DNA from: Lacticaseibacillus zeae DSM 20178 = KCTC 3804
Lineage (GTDB): Bacteria; Bacillota; Bacilli; Lactobacillales; Lactobacillaceae
Length of the DNA: 64,000 nt
Direction: 5' to 3'
NCBI RefSeq assembly: GCF_000260435.1
Contig: NZ_BACQ01000077.1
Coordinates: 17,688-81,687, forward strand
Shown here: piece after piece, positions 21,032-30,483 of the stretch
How the letters are laid out: each line of letters opens with the position of its first letter
Numbering within the stretch: the first letter of the stretch is position 1
Notes under the pieces: generated by a model
What the model was told of the DNA's origin: nothing
Databases searched by the model: none
The model's input: only the letters and a program-made list of their open reading frames with translations
Made by a program: the position numbers and the translations under genes

Positions 21032-21531
21032 TGAATCACCTCACATAATCTGTTCGTTGTTGTTTGTTTTTGTTCCTTATTACATTTTTAAGTTACCACC
21101 GGCGACACCATTCGTCAAGCTCATAATGACAATGTTTTCCGTTGATTATATGGTTTTTGGCGACTTGTTTGAATCTTTAAGAAATTGGTTATTACCTGAA
21201 TAAGCTCACAAATTGCACGAAAAAGTGAACAGAATATAACAGATTTTAACGCTCGGTATATACCGTTCGCACAATTTCTGCTTGGCTTACGGTTGCGATA
21301 GGCTAGAAGCCATTTAAAGATGAGCTTTTCTGGTGAAGGAGAAAGTGCGTCATCTGCTGCACCAATCAGTTGATAAAACCAAAGAAAAGTCGATCCCTAC
21401 AGGCAAAGTTCGTCGAGGGTCGGCTTTTCTAAAAGCTTCTATATGAGTATGATCGATTTCTTGTCCATTTTTTCGGCCTTTTAAAATGACGTTAGCGTAA
21501 CAAATGCATAGTATATAATAGAAACAACCGT
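21032..21531. promoter_or_regulatory. Region upstream of lacR; promoter and candidate operator
   Basis: On the minus strand TTGACG (complement of 21113-21118) lies 17 bp from TAACTT (complement of 21090-21095), a weak promoter. Just downstream, TCGTTGTTGTTTGTTTTTG (21054-21072) is a run of TGTTTG-like half-sites as seen in DeoR-type operators; LacR binding is inference. 21130-21380 shows no gene or clear element. Confidence 0.4.
21383..21430 (-). terminator. Hairpin, probable terminator of the HAD gene
   Basis: Arms AGAAAAGTCGATCCCT (21383-21398) and AGGGTCGGCTTTTCT (21416-21430), followed on the minus strand by TTTCTTT. It is about 100 bp after the stop codon. Confidence 0.55.
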
Positions 21532-22158
21532 TTATCCTAAGTCGGGCAGCTTCAGCAAATCGGCGGCTTGATGCAAGACAGCGATGCGCGGGGCGACGGC
21601 CGGTGAAGGCGGCGTGGTCCATCCGGCAAGCGCAAAAGCGACATTGGCATCGGCGGCTGCTTGGGCATCGGTTGACGTATCACCGATGTAGACCGTTGTT
21701 TCAGGGGTGCCGCCCAGCCGTTCACGAGCTAACGTGATCGGATCGCCAAATGGCTTGTTGCGTTTGGCTTCACCAGCGACAACCTCCGTCTGGAAATAAG
21801 GGCTGAAGTGATACTTCTTGTCTTCTTCAAGAAACTGCGGTTTATCTTTTGACGTGACGAGTCCGAGTTTATATTGCTGGCCTAACTGTTTAAGAACAGT
21901 TTGCATGTTGGGGAACCAGTTCACGTCAGTCAAAAAGGCTTTAGAATCTTCCCGCCATTCTTCGTGAACCGTGGGGATTTCCGCATCGCTAAAGCCGAGC
22001 TCTTTTAAGCTGTCGACACCGGCGCGGCCATTGGTCCAAGTCAGATCCTGGATGGGTACCTTGCGACCGTGCCGCATCAGCGTTTTCTGTAAACCGTAGA
22101 GATAACCCTCGACATTATCGAGTAAGGTTCCATCGATATCAAAGATAAACGTGTTCAT
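21532..22158 (-). CDS. HAD-superfamily hydrolase (phosphoglycolate-phosphatase-like)
   Basis: 208 aa. HAD motif I is FIFDIDGTLLDN (residues 4-15), motif II VTSKDK, and motif III/IV VYIGDTSTDAQAA, all at the spacing of subclass I phosphatases with a helical cap. The start is ATG 22158 behind GGAGG; the open frame extends farther upstream without a site. Cytoplasmic; the substrate (phosphoglycolate, nucleotide or sugar phosphate) cannot be decided. It is divergent from sbcD. Confidence 0.88.
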   Translation of the reverse strand: MNTFIFDIDGTLLDNVEGYLYGLQKTLMRHGRKVPIQDLTWTNGRAGVDSLKELGFSDAEIPTVHEEWREDSKAFLTDVNWFPNMQTVLKQLGQQYKLGLVTSKDKPQFLEEDKKYHFSPYFQTEVVAGEAKRNKPFGDPITLARERLGGTPETTVYIGDTSTDAQAAADANVAFALAGWTTPPSPAVAPRIAVLHQAADLLKLPDLG

Positions 22159-22223
22159 AAATTTTCCTCCTAAATAACCAATATTATTGTAGCAAGTAAG
22201 CGGTAACAAAGAAAGGCGTTCAA

Positions 22224-23348
22224 ATGCGATTCTTACACACAGCCGATTGGCATATTGGCAAAAAATTAAACGATTTTGACTTATTAGCAGACCAACAGGC
22301 GGTTTTTGATCAGCTGGTGGCGGTTGCGAAGGCACAAAAGGTAGACGCCATTGTGATTGCCGGCGATTTGTATGATCGAGCCTTGCCGAGCGAAGCAGCG
22401 GTGGCGGTGCTGGACCAGATGCTCGTGAAGTTGAATCGCGACTTGCATTACCCGTTGTTGGTGATCTCGGGCAACCACGATTCGGCGGTTCGTTTGCGAA
22501 CCGGTCGTTCCTGGTTTTCCGCCACCCAAATGTATGTCAATACGCAGTTAGCCGAAGCGTTCACGCCGATTGAGATGGATGGCGTTCAATTTTTCCTGCT
22601 GCCGTATTTCGAGCCGTTCGCGGTTCGCGAATATTTTCAGGATCAGACCATTACGAACGTCGCGCAGGCGATTCGGCCGATCGTTACCAAGATGAAGACG
22701 CTATTCAAACCGGACATGCGGCATATTTTAGTGAGCCATTTTTTTGCGGCTGGCAGTGACCATAGCGCTTCAGAAACAAAGGTGAATGTCGGCGGCTTGG
22801 ACGCGGTGCCGATCGATGATTTGGCGGCGTTTGATTATGTTGCGCTGGGACATTTACATAATCACAATGCGCTGCATGGCGAGCCGAAAATTCAATACAG
22901 CGGCGCTTTGCTGAAGTATGCAGTAGGCGAGGCGAAGCAGGAGAAGGGTGTCTACATTGTGGACACCGAAACGATGCAGCGGAAATTTGTGTCGCTGAAG
23001 CCACAGCATGACTTACTGGAATTAAAAGCCAGCTATGCTGATTTGACCGATCCGGCGTATTACCAAAAGCAGGATCGAGATGCCTACATCGGGGTTGATT
23101 TAACCGATACCCAGGTGATTCCCAATGTGATGGCTCAGTTGCGGCAGATTTATCCACGCATCATCAGCTTACGCCGCGAAAATGGTGTCCAAGCGGTGAA
23201 ACCATTACAGCAGCGGCAACGTGATCTGGATCCGGTCAGTTTATTGAAGGCCTTTTATGAAGAACTGATGCAAACAGATCTGACGGCTGATCAGTTAAAA
23301 TGGGCAAAAGCTGGTCTTGCCGCAGCAGAAAGTGAGCAGAAGCAATGA
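22224..23348 (+). CDS. sbcD: DNA repair exonuclease SbcD (Mre11-like)
   Basis: 374 aa nuclease subunit of SbcCD, which cleaves hairpins and DNA ends blocked by protein. Metallophosphoesterase motifs are in order: TADWHIGK (residues 6-13), AGDLYDRALPS, SGNHDSAVRL, VSHFFAAG and ALGHLHNHNAL. Its TGA overlaps the sbcC ATG by 4 bp. In a genome carrying many long-hairpin repeats this enzyme has obvious targets. Confidence 0.97.
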   Translation: MRFLHTADWHIGKKLNDFDLLADQQAVFDQLVAVAKAQKVDAIVIAGDLYDRALPSEAAVAVLDQMLVKLNRDLHYPLLVISGNHDSAVRLRTGRSWFSATQMYVNTQLAEAFTPIEMDGVQFFLLPYFEPFAVREYFQDQTITNVAQAIRPIVTKMKTLFKPDMRHILVSHFFAAGSDHSASETKVNVGGLDAVPIDDLAAFDYVALGHLHNHNALHGEPKIQYSGALLKYAVGEAKQEKGVYIVDTETMQRKFVSLKPQHDLLELKASYADLTDPAYYQKQDRDAYIGVDLTDTQVIPNVMAQLRQIYPRIISLRRENGVQAVKPLQQRQRDLDPVSLLKAFYEELMQTDLTADQLKWAKAGLAAAESEQKQ

Positions 23349-26300
23349 AACTAAAACAATTACACATGCAGTTTTTTGGCCCATACGCAGATGAAACGGT
23401 TGATTTTGATGATTTTCAGACCAGCCCCTTGTTTCTGATCAGCGGTCCGACCGGCAGCGGGAAAACCACCATTTTTGACGCGCTGGTGTATGCCTTATAT
23501 GGTGAAACTTCTGGCGAGCGTGATGGCGTTCAGATGCGGTCGAATTTTGCCAGCCATCATGATTTGACCAAGGTGACGTTGACGTTTGAGCATGATGGCA
23601 AACACTATTCGGTCACGCGGCAGCCGCAACAGTTGCAACAAAAAAAGCGCGGGGATGGGCTTACCGAGGTTAAGGCTAAGGTCGTGCTGGCGATCGCGGA
23701 TGGCGATAAGCAGGTAGCGGAATATACCAAGAAGAATCAGGTGCAGGCGCAGTTAGATGCGGTTTTGCATCTGGATGCCAAACAGTTTCGCCAGATTGTG
23801 CTGTTGCCTCAAGGTGATTTTCGGCACTTTTTGGATGCGGACAGCAATGCTAAGGAAGATTTACTACGTGATTTATTTGGCACGCAGCTCATTCAGCGCT
23901 GGCAGACAGCGATGTTGGACAAAACCAAAAAGCAGGGCGCGGAAATTCAGGATCAGGAACGCATGCTCAACCTGCTGACATCTCAGTTTGATTTTGAAGT
24001 CGAGCCAGATGAAAATGCCACCCCAGCGGACAAGTTGGACTTGATGCGGGAGACTGTCGAAAAACAAGCGGTGACAGTTGCGGCACGACAAAAAGCTGCC
24101 GATAGCAGTCATCATGCCTATCAGGTTGCACAGGCAGCGCTTCAAGCAGGCAGACAGTTGGCGCAAGCGTTCAAAGATCGCGAACAGACCACCGCTGCCC
24201 TGGCGGAACTCGCTGAGCAGGAACCGGCTCAACAAGACCGACTGAAACGCATGGCTCAATTAACCTGGGTTCAGCAACATGAAGCCGCTGCGCAACGAGT
24301 CGAAACCACAGCGCAGGATTTGACAGCCGCGCGGAAGCAAGCAACGCAGACCCAGGCAACTTTGGTGACGATCCAACAGTCCATGGATCAGGCTAAAGCA
24401 AGCTTGGCCGAGCTGCAGCAACAAGAGCCTGCCATTGACGCGAAGCAAAAACAGCTTGATCAGCTGCAGGCGGTTCGCGAACAACTTGTTGCCATGAGCG
24501 CGCAAAAACAACAGGCAGCGATGAAAGCCGCTGCGGTCACGAAAGCAAGTGCTGCATTGAAGAAGGCGCAGCAAAAACTTGCGGATGATCAACAAACGCT
24601 CACCCAGAAGCAAACCGAATTATCTGACTTGTCAGTGACCGATTTAGCAAATCAAGCAGCCGAACATAAACAGTTATTGGCGACCTTGACGCCGATTGCA
24701 GCGAACTACCAGGAAGCGCAAAAAGATGCCATTACTTTTGGAGAAAAGTTAGCAAAAGTTAAAGCTTCGTTGGAAAAGGCGACACAGACCAGCAAAACGA
24801 CAGCGCAACAACTAAATGACCTGCAACAAACCCAAATCAAACAGCAAATTGCCCGGCTGGCGGCTAAGCTGGAACCAGGCACGCCTTGTCCGGTTTGTGG
24901 CAGCCTTGAGCATCCCCACCCAGCCGTTGCCACGACTGAACCATTGGTAACCGAGGCGGCCATCAAGCAGGCAGAACAAACGCGTCAGCAGGCTGCCGCA
25001 AAAGAAACAACTCTGCAAACGCAGCTTAAAAATCTTGAAGAGCAACAGGCAGCGGCGACCCGAAAAGCTAGTGTTGCCCAACGTGACTTTGTGGAAAAAC
25101 TGGCCCAGCAACCAAGTCTCCTCAGTTCTGAGGCTGACAATGCCGATATTTTGGTTCAATTGAGTGCGTTTGAAGCTGAGACTAATAAAATCGTGAAGAA
25201 GCTGGCAGCGGCCGAGGCAAAACAAACAGCGCTTGAGACAGCATTGAAATCATTGCAAACCGCTGTCACGAAGGATACGGACAAGGTTCAAGCCGCTCAA
25301 GATGCAGTTAATACTGCCAAACTTGAGGCCGCTACGGCTACGAGTGCGCTGGCAACGATGCAAGCGGCGCTGCCTGAAGGAACCGGCGATTTGGCAACTG
25401 TGACCGCACAGTCAGCGGAACTGACCCAAGCGGTTGACACCTATCAGAAAAACCGCCAAGCCGCACAAGACAAAGTAAGCGACTTGGATCGCCAGCTAGC
25501 TGGACTATATGCTGATGAGCGCCACGCCACGGAGCAAATTGCAAAACTGGAAAAGGACCATCAGGAAGCAGCGGCGGCCTTTTTACAAGCAGTAACAGAA
25601 TATTTTGGTGCAGATGGGTCCAAACAATTTACTGCACTAAAAGAACAGTTGGATCAGTTGCCGATTTTGCAGCAACAGACTCAAGATTATAAGGATGCGG
25701 TTTTGAAACAAAAGACGTTATTAGAATCCAGCAATAAAACCATTGGCGATCAGCACGAGCCGGCGCTTGATCAACTTGAAGAGCAGGCTGCTTCGACGGA
25801 AGCTGCAGCAACCAAGGCCCAGACCGCATTGATTGAAGTGAAGCAGGCGCATGACACGGCCAAGAAGCTGTTGGAGCAAGCTGCGGACGTTTTGGCAAAA
25901 AATCAAACTGCTTTGGCTGCCTATGCTGACTTACAGACGTTAACCACAGTGATGAACGGCAATGGGCCGAAGAAACTGAGCTTGGAGCGGTATGTTCTGC
26001 AAGCCTATCTTCAGCAAATTCTGGACGTCGCCAACACGCGGTTGCAGGTTCTGTCCAATCAGCGGTATCAGTTTGTGCTGCACACCGATCTAGGCACGCA
26101 GAAAATTCATTCCGGTTTGGAAATCGATGTTTATGATGATCAGGTTGGCGAACAGCGCGCAGTTCAGACGCTTTCTGGTGGCGAAAGCTTCATTGCAGCC
26201 CTTAGTCTGGCGCTGGCATTAGGTGAGGTGATTCAACAAGAAAGCGGCGGCATCAACATTGATGCGTTGTTTGTTGATGAAGGGTTCGGCAGCTTGGACA

Positions 26301-26470
26301 CCAATAGCCTTGACGTGGCCATGAACGCCCTTGAGTCATTGGAAGGCGAATCGCGGCTGATCGGCATTATTTCCCACGTCACGGAATTACGCGATAATAT
26401 TCCCGATCAGCTCCAGGTACAACCGGCAGGAACTGGGCGCAGTCGGCTGAAAGTGCTGCATATGGCTTAG
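23345..26470 (+). CDS. sbcC: DNA repair exonuclease ATPase SbcC (Rad50-like)
   Basis: 1041 aa SMC-like ATPase partner of SbcD. Walker A is GPTGSGKTT (residues 34-42). Two long Gln/Ala/Lys-rich coiled coils (about 180-500 and 530-850) flank the zinc hook CPVCG near residue 515. The ABC signature is LSGGESF (about 942), and Walker B with D-loop is ALFVDEGFGSLD (about 975). Start ATG 23345 overlaps sbcD by 4 bp. Confidence 0.97.
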   Translation: MKLKQLHMQFFGPYADETVDFDDFQTSPLFLISGPTGSGKTTIFDALVYALYGETSGERDGVQMRSNFASHHDLTKVTLTFEHDGKHYSVTRQPQQLQQKKRGDGLTEVKAKVVLAIADGDKQVAEYTKKNQVQAQLDAVLHLDAKQFRQIVLLPQGDFRHFLDADSNAKEDLLRDLFGTQLIQRWQTAMLDKTKKQGAEIQDQERMLNLLTSQFDFEVEPDENATPADKLDLMRETVEKQAVTVAARQKAADSSHHAYQVAQAALQAGRQLAQAFKDREQTTAALAELAEQEPAQQDRLKRMAQLTWVQQHEAAAQRVETTAQDLTAARKQATQTQATLVTIQQSMDQAKASLAELQQQEPAIDAKQKQLDQLQAVREQLVAMSAQKQQAAMKAAAVTKASAALKKAQQKLADDQQTLTQKQTELSDLSVTDLANQAAEHKQLLATLTPIAANYQEAQKDAITFGEKLAKVKASLEKATQTSKTTAQQLNDLQQTQIKQQIARLAAKLEPGTPCPVCGSLEHPHPAVATTEPLVTEAAIKQAEQTRQQAAAKETTLQTQLKNLEEQQAAATRKASVAQRDFVEKLAQQPSLLSSEADNADILVQLSAFEAETNKIVKKLAAAEAKQTALETALKSLQTAVTKDTDKVQAAQDAVNTAKLEAATATSALATMQAALPEGTGDLATVTAQSAELTQAVDTYQKNRQAAQDKVSDLDRQLAGLYADERHATEQIAKLEKDHQEAAAAFLQAVTEYFGADGSKQFTALKEQLDQLPILQQQTQDYKDAVLKQKTLLESSNKTIGDQHEPALDQLEEQAASTEAAATKAQTALIEVKQAHDTAKKLLEQAADVLAKNQTALAAYADLQTLTTVMNGNGPKKLSLERYVLQAYLQQILDVANTRLQVLSNQRYQFVLHTDLGTQKIHSGLEIDVYDDQVGEQRAVQTLSGGESFIAALSLALALGEVIQQESGGINIDALFVDEGFGSLDTNSLDVAMNALESLEGESRLIGIISHVTELRDNIPDQLQVQPAGTGRSRLKVLHMA

Positions 26471-26595
26471 TTAAGGGATGTTGAGCGCGGTGCGACAAAA
26501 GTTTTACTTGATAGGAATATACCCATATGGTAATGTTCAATGAAACGATTGGTATTTTTGCAAGCACTGAACATGGCCATTGCCAGGAGGGATTT

Positions 26596-26925
26596 ATGTT
26601 TGAAGTAGACTTTAATGATTCAGTACCCATGAACATTGTGCCAACGACTTCGGCAGCTGATGCGTTGAAGGAATTGATGGCGTATCACAATGTTACGCAG
26701 TCTGAGTTTGCGGAGCACATTAACGTTTCGCAAAAGCAACTTTCATTTATTTTGAATCGGCATGCGTATATGAGCATCAATGTTGCGCGGAAAATTGAGC
26801 AAGCCACTGGTCTGAGTGCTAGATGGCTTTTACAGCTTGACTTTAATTATCGGTTGTCACAGGCTGAGACCAACGACTTTGCTCAAGTTAAACGATTTGA
26901 CTGGGCGAAACCCCAAGAAAAGTAA
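26596..26925 (+). CDS. HigA-like XRE-family antitoxin/regulator, orphan
   Basis: 109 aa from ATG 26596, five bases behind AGGAGG. The helix-turn-helix is TQSEFAEHINVSQKQLSFIL (about residues 33-52), followed by INVARKIEQATGLSARWLLQLD, the HigA/VapI pattern. A HigA would normally follow a short HigB toxin gene, but only 125 bp without such an ORF separate it from sbcC, and a terminator follows. It may be a stand-alone regulator or a leftover antitoxin. Confidence 0.8.
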   Translation: MFEVDFNDSVPMNIVPTTSAADALKELMAYHNVTQSEFAEHINVSQKQLSFILNRHAYMSINVARKIEQATGLSARWLLQLDFNYRLSQAETNDFAQVKRFDWAKPQEK

Positions 26926-26955
26926 CTTAATGATGCGTTGATTATTGTTGAACAT

Positions 26956-26996
26956 AAAAAATCGTGAAGCTGACGTTAAACTTCGCGGTTTTTTAT
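26956..26996 (+). terminator. Terminator of the HigA-like gene
   Basis: Stem AAAATCGTGAAG / CTTCGCGGTTTT followed by T's. Confidence 0.8.
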
Positions 26997-27060
26997 GTTT
27001 TTGCCACTGCGTTATCTGAGTTTATCTTTATAACTGTCAGACCGGCATGTTCATGGTGTG

Positions 27061-27579
27061 TCAGTCGGTGGACTTTGCCGGGGTTAGTTCGCGCTGCAGC
27101 ACCTTTAACTGAGCCTCATACTCCGCAATGCCGATTGTGAAGGAAAGTTTCTGCGGAGGCGTTATATTGGGCCATTCTTGCAAGCGATCCTGTAGTTTAT
27201 CAATCTGTTCTTTTAGCCAGTTGACTTGTTCCTGCATGATGCGGGTCAGGTCAGCTGGCTTTTCGTATTCGCCGAAGTATAGCCGCATGAGAAAGTCGGA
27301 GTGGCGTGTGTCTGGCAGCGTAGGGGTGGTCAGAGAAGCTTCGAATTCTTTTTTGCCCGCTGGGGTAATTGAATAGATGTTTTTGTTGGGGCGGCCAGCT
27401 TGGACCACCATTTTTTTAGATACTAGGCCGTTTTTCGCTAGTCGCCGCAGTGTCGGATAGATCATACCAAACGAAGCATCGTAGAAATGGCTGAAAATAT
27501 CTTTAAAAACTTCATTGAGTTCGTAGCCGGTACGGTCTTTTTTATAGAGCAGACCGAGAATAATTTGTTCGTTGTTCAC
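27061..27579 (-). CDS. PadR-family transcriptional regulator
   Basis: 172 aa. N-terminal winged helix typical of PadR (ILGLLYKKDRTGYELNEVF, then FGMIYPTLRRLAKNGLVSKK at about 38-57) and a C-terminal helical domain for dimer contact. The start is GTG at 27579, six bases behind GGAGGG. It is divergent from the YhgE/Pip-type membrane gene, which it probably represses; PadR proteins commonly control drug- or stress-responsive transporters in this arrangement. Confidence 0.92.
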   Translation of the reverse strand: MNNEQIILGLLYKKDRTGYELNEVFKDIFSHFYDASFGMIYPTLRRLAKNGLVSKKMVVQAGRPNKNIYSITPAGKKEFEASLTTPTLPDTRHSDFLMRLYFGEYEKPADLTRIMQEQVNWLKEQIDKLQDRLQEWPNITPPQKLSFTIGIAEYEAQLKVLQRELTPAKSTD

Positions 27580-27645
27580 GGGAATCCCTCCTTAGTGGAT
27601 GTCCCTACTGTACCACAAGCATATTAACGAAAACAATATTAATGG

Positions 27646-27674
27646 TTGACACTTGCGCAAACGGGTAGTATTGT
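27646..27674 (+). promoter_or_regulatory. Promoter of the YhgE-like/quinone reductase operon
   Basis: TTGACA (27646-27651), 17-bp spacer, TATTGT (27669-27674), in the 146-bp gap between the PadR gene and the membrane gene. The PadR operator is expected here. Confidence 0.75.
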
Positions 27675-27725
27675 CATCCATATGAACGACGTCAATACAC
27701 ACGCAAAACATATGGAGGCATGCAA

Positions 27726-29189
27726 ATGTTCAAAAGCGAATGGTTAGCCGTCCTTAAACGGCCAATGGTAATGGTAGTTCTCTTTTTCATCACCTTGATC
27801 CCAGCGATCTACTCTGGTGTCTACCTTTCTTCTATGTGGAACACTTACCAAAATACAAACAATCTACCTGCAGCGATCGTGAACAACGACCAAGGCACGA
27901 AGGAAAACGGGAAATCGGTGCATGCAGGGAAAGACTTGATCAAGGGTTTGGTCAGCTCGGGCTCTCTGCAATATGAGGTAACAACGGCTGCCAAAGCAGA
28001 GAAGGGATTGAAAAACGGCCAGTATTATCTAGTATTGGACATCCCTAAGGACTTCTCTCGGGCTTCACGGTCATTGCTCAGTACCAAACCGACCGCCATG
28101 AATCTCACCTATAAGGTCAATACTGGCCAGGATTATTTTGCCGGACAGATTGCCAAAGGAACCGCCACGGCGATTCAAGCCAACCTCAATAAGGAAATTT
28201 CATCCATCTACTACCGTAATCTACTGGCCGGCATGACGACCAGTGGCACAGGGACAAGCAAGCTACTGGCGGGAGAACAAAAAGTAGCTGCTGGACAGAC
28301 ATCCTTGGCTAAAGGCATTGCGCAACAGACGCAAGGAATCCAGAAGCTAGCTGAAGGAATCCCTAACACGGCAAGCACGGCTGAATTGCGTTCTGCTGTG
28401 GGTCAGCTGACGAGCTCCGGAACCCAACTCAGCCAATCAAGTCAAACGTTGGCACAAGGAACCGCCAGTCTACAAGCCGCTTTGCAAAAAGCCAAACAAG
28501 CCACACCAAAGCTATCTACAAAAGCGAAGAACATTTTGCTCTTAGCTGCCCCGGCGCACTTGAAACGGGTCGATATTTCCAACACGCCGACTAATGGGGT
28601 CGGTATGGCACCTTTCGCCATCTCGATTGGCTTATACGTGGGTTGTATCTCGCTGAGCTTTATGTATGACATGTATTCGCCGAAGAAACGGCCGACCCAT
28701 GCGATGGCTTGGTGGTGGAGCAAATACAGTTTGTTACTAGCCTTAGTGGGCGTCCAAGTTGCATTGCTGGGTGTGGTTGTCTTGAAATGGCTCGGCCTCA
28801 ACCCGCTATCGGTAGTGAACACGGTCGTGGCAATGACTGTGACCGCCATCACTTTCATCACGTGTGTCTTCGGGCTGAACGTCATTTTAGGGGCATTTGG
28901 TAAATACTTGGTGACCATCCTTTTGATCCTGCAGCTAGGAGCGTCCACGGGAGTTTATCCGCTTGAAACCGCTAACGTATTCACGAAAATATCCAGTCCG
29001 TTTTTGCCAATGACTTATGGGATCCATGCGTTGCGCCAGGGAATTTCTATCGGTGGCAGCATGTCTCAGGACTTGCTGGTTATGGTTGCCGTGACAGTCG
29101 GTATCAATATCCTTGTCATGGGTAAGTTGGAATGGGACCGGCGCCGAGGAAAGTTTGTCGACTTGGCTGAAGAGCTTGTGACGGTGTGA
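27726..29189 (+). CDS. YhgE/Pip-domain ABC-2-type membrane protein
   Basis: 487 aa. One N-terminal transmembrane segment (about 14-36), a long extracellular region (about 40-290) rich in Ser/Thr/Gln/Ala with heptad-like patterns (KLLAGEQKVAAGQTSLAKG), then five hydrophobic segments from about residue 293 to 470. This is the YhgE/Pip (phage infection protein, ABC-2 permease-like) layout, shorter than the ~700-900 aa members. ATG 27726 is chosen because GGAGG lies seven bases upstream; ATG 27720 is too close to it. Likely function: efflux or envelope-stress transport under PadR control. Confidence 0.85.
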   Translation: MFKSEWLAVLKRPMVMVVLFFITLIPAIYSGVYLSSMWNTYQNTNNLPAAIVNNDQGTKENGKSVHAGKDLIKGLVSSGSLQYEVTTAAKAEKGLKNGQYYLVLDIPKDFSRASRSLLSTKPTAMNLTYKVNTGQDYFAGQIAKGTATAIQANLNKEISSIYYRNLLAGMTTSGTGTSKLLAGEQKVAAGQTSLAKGIAQQTQGIQKLAEGIPNTASTAELRSAVGQLTSSGTQLSQSSQTLAQGTASLQAALQKAKQATPKLSTKAKNILLLAAPAHLKRVDISNTPTNGVGMAPFAISIGLYVGCISLSFMYDMYSPKKRPTHAMAWWWSKYSLLLALVGVQVALLGVVVLKWLGLNPLSVVNTVVAMTVTAITFITCVFGLNVILGAFGKYLVTILLILQLGASTGVYPLETANVFTKISSPFLPMTYGIHALRQGISIGGSMSQDLLVMVAVTVGINILVMGKLEWDRRRGKFVDLAEELVTV

Positions 29190-29236
29190 TTTGCGGAAGT
29201 AGCCAGTTTTCTAGACGCAGAAAGGAATAGATCCTA

Positions 29237-29821
29237 ATGACCAAATTTTTGATTATCTATACGCATCCATACAGCGGCAGTTTCAACCATGCCGTGTTAG
29301 AAAAAGTACAGGAAAAGCTGCAACGGCAAGGTGACACGACTGATGTGATTGACCTGTATCGAGATGAGTTTAATCCAACGTATGATGCGGAAGAGTTAAA
29401 GTTGTTTCACGCTGGTCAGACCCACGATCCGCTGGTTACACAATATCTGCAGAAGATCAAGGCTGCGGAGGCGCTGATTATCATCACGCCGATTTGGTGG
29501 AACGATATTCCAGGGATGCTCAAAGGCTTCATCGACAAGGTAATGAAAGAAGGACCTGGACTGACGCACGTGGTGACCAAGCGTGGTGTACAGGGAACGC
29601 TAACCAATATCAAAAAAGGATATATCTTAACCACCTCAACATCGCCGACTTTTTACCTACGTTTCTTTTGTGGTAATGCGGTTAAAAAAGTGCTGATTGG
29701 AGCGACTCTCAAGCAGCTAGGGATCCGGCATGTTCAATGGACAAACTTCGGCGGAATTACCAATTCAACCGAGGGACAACGGCGGCTTTACTTGCAATCC
29801 ATTGATAAAAAAGCTTTTTAA
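29237..29821 (+). CDS. NAD(P)H-dependent quinone oxidoreductase, flavodoxin fold
   Basis: 194 aa flavodoxin-like fold_2 protein: FLIIYTHPYSGSFNHAVLEK binds FMN/FAD phosphate, IIITPIWWNDIPGMLKGFIDKV is the typical active-site segment of the KefF/MdaB/NQO1 group. AAAGGAAT precedes ATG 29237. It lies 47 bp after the YhgE-like gene and is probably cotranscribed, suggesting a joint response to quinones or other redox-active drugs. Confidence 0.9.
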   Translation: MTKFLIIYTHPYSGSFNHAVLEKVQEKLQRQGDTTDVIDLYRDEFNPTYDAEELKLFHAGQTHDPLVTQYLQKIKAAEALIIITPIWWNDIPGMLKGFIDKVMKEGPGLTHVVTKRGVQGTLTNIKKGYILTTSTSPTFYLRFFCGNAVKKVLIGATLKQLGIRHVQWTNFGGITNSTEGQRRLYLQSIDKKAF

Positions 29822-29935
29822 CGTACTTGTCAGCAGTCAGATTAAAATTTGGTGTGTCAAGGTGCCATTTAAGTGGTATAACAGAAGTTGAAAGGGTCAA
29901 ACCTTCTAACTCACACCAAAAAGAGGCGACATCAC

Positions 29936-30079
29936 ATGGCATCATTGAGCAAAGAACAGAAGAAAGCTTTGATCGCTAAGGTCGAAAAGGAGCGCCAAGA
30001 ACATCCTGAAAAGAAACCTAAGAAGTCAGGTTTCGAAACGATTGACGAAGAAGCAGAACGCCTTGAAAATGAAAACTAA
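29936..30079 (+). CDS. Small charged protein, 47 aa
   Basis: ATG 29936 behind AGAGGCGA. The product is almost entirely hydrophilic: SKEQKKALIAKVEKERQEH, then KKPKKSG and an acidic tail EEAERLENEN. I do not know its function; small proteins of this kind recur in lactobacilli. The gene has its own terminator, and TATAAC near 29874 could be its -10. Confidence 0.65.
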   Translation: MASLSKEQKKALIAKVEKERQEHPEKKPKKSGFETIDEEAERLENEN

Positions 30080-30096
30080 TTTTTAGCTAAGTCATG

Positions 30097-30132
30097 GATT
30101 CCAAATGAGAAATTGTTTGGGATCTTTTTTTG
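30097..30132 (+). terminator. Terminator of the 47-aa protein gene
   Basis: Stem GATTCCAAA / TTTGGGATC then TTTTTTT; a long-hairpin repeat begins three bases beyond. Confidence 0.85.
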
Positions 30133-30134
30133 TT

Positions 30135-30253
30135 GAGCGCGAACAGGAGCGCTTAGAAATCGGAGTATAAGTGGCCTCGGGCGTGATGGCTGGTCTTTGG
30201 CCATTGCGCCCGAGGTCCTTATACGCAGATTTCTGCGACTGCGAGCGCGTTAT
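30135..30253 (+). repeat. Long-hairpin intergenic repeat, copy 3
   Basis: 119 bp, from GAGCGCGAAC to GAGCGCGTTAT, directly behind the terminator T-run. Core arms GTGGCCTCGGGCGTGATGGC and its near-complement. The following ~190 bp to 30440 hold no recognisable feature. Confidence 0.9.
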
Positions 30254-30443
30254 AGAACGTAACAGCCCAACCTATCTTTGCAGACAATAGAACAAATACC
30301 GATGCCGCTAAAATCACTTACGGCCACAACCAAAAGTATCCCGATGATATCTACTTCCAACAAAGGTATAGGTAAATACACAACCCGAAAACACAATAAT
30401 GACGCCCCATAACAACCGCAAACCAAAATTTTTTCAAAAAATT

Positions 30444-30483
30444 TTAGCACTCGGCGTTCACAAGTGCTAATTTGTGGTATAAC
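30444..30483 (+). promoter_or_regulatory. CIRCE operator and promoter of hsp20
   Basis: TTAGCACTC (30444-30452), 9-bp spacer, AAGTGCTAA (30462-30470): 17 of 18 bases of the CIRCE consensus bound by HrcA. TGGTATAAC just downstream is an extended -10 (TATAAC 30478-30483); TTCACA (30457-30462) inside CIRCE may serve as -35 although spacing is short. HrcA would therefore block polymerase. Confidence 0.9.

Noticed and set aside
21505..21520. TATAAT on the plus strand pointing into the HAD gene (antisense promoter)
   Set aside because: The best -35 (TTAGCG) is poor and there is no gene or terminator to support an antisense RNA.
22195..22208. Cre-like site AGTAAGCGGTAACA before sbcD
   Set aside because: Two mismatches at conserved positions, and no metabolic reason for CcpA control of sbcCD.
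26471..26595. Toxin gene upstream of the HigA-like gene
   Set aside because: Only 125 bp, no open frame of HigB size on either strand.
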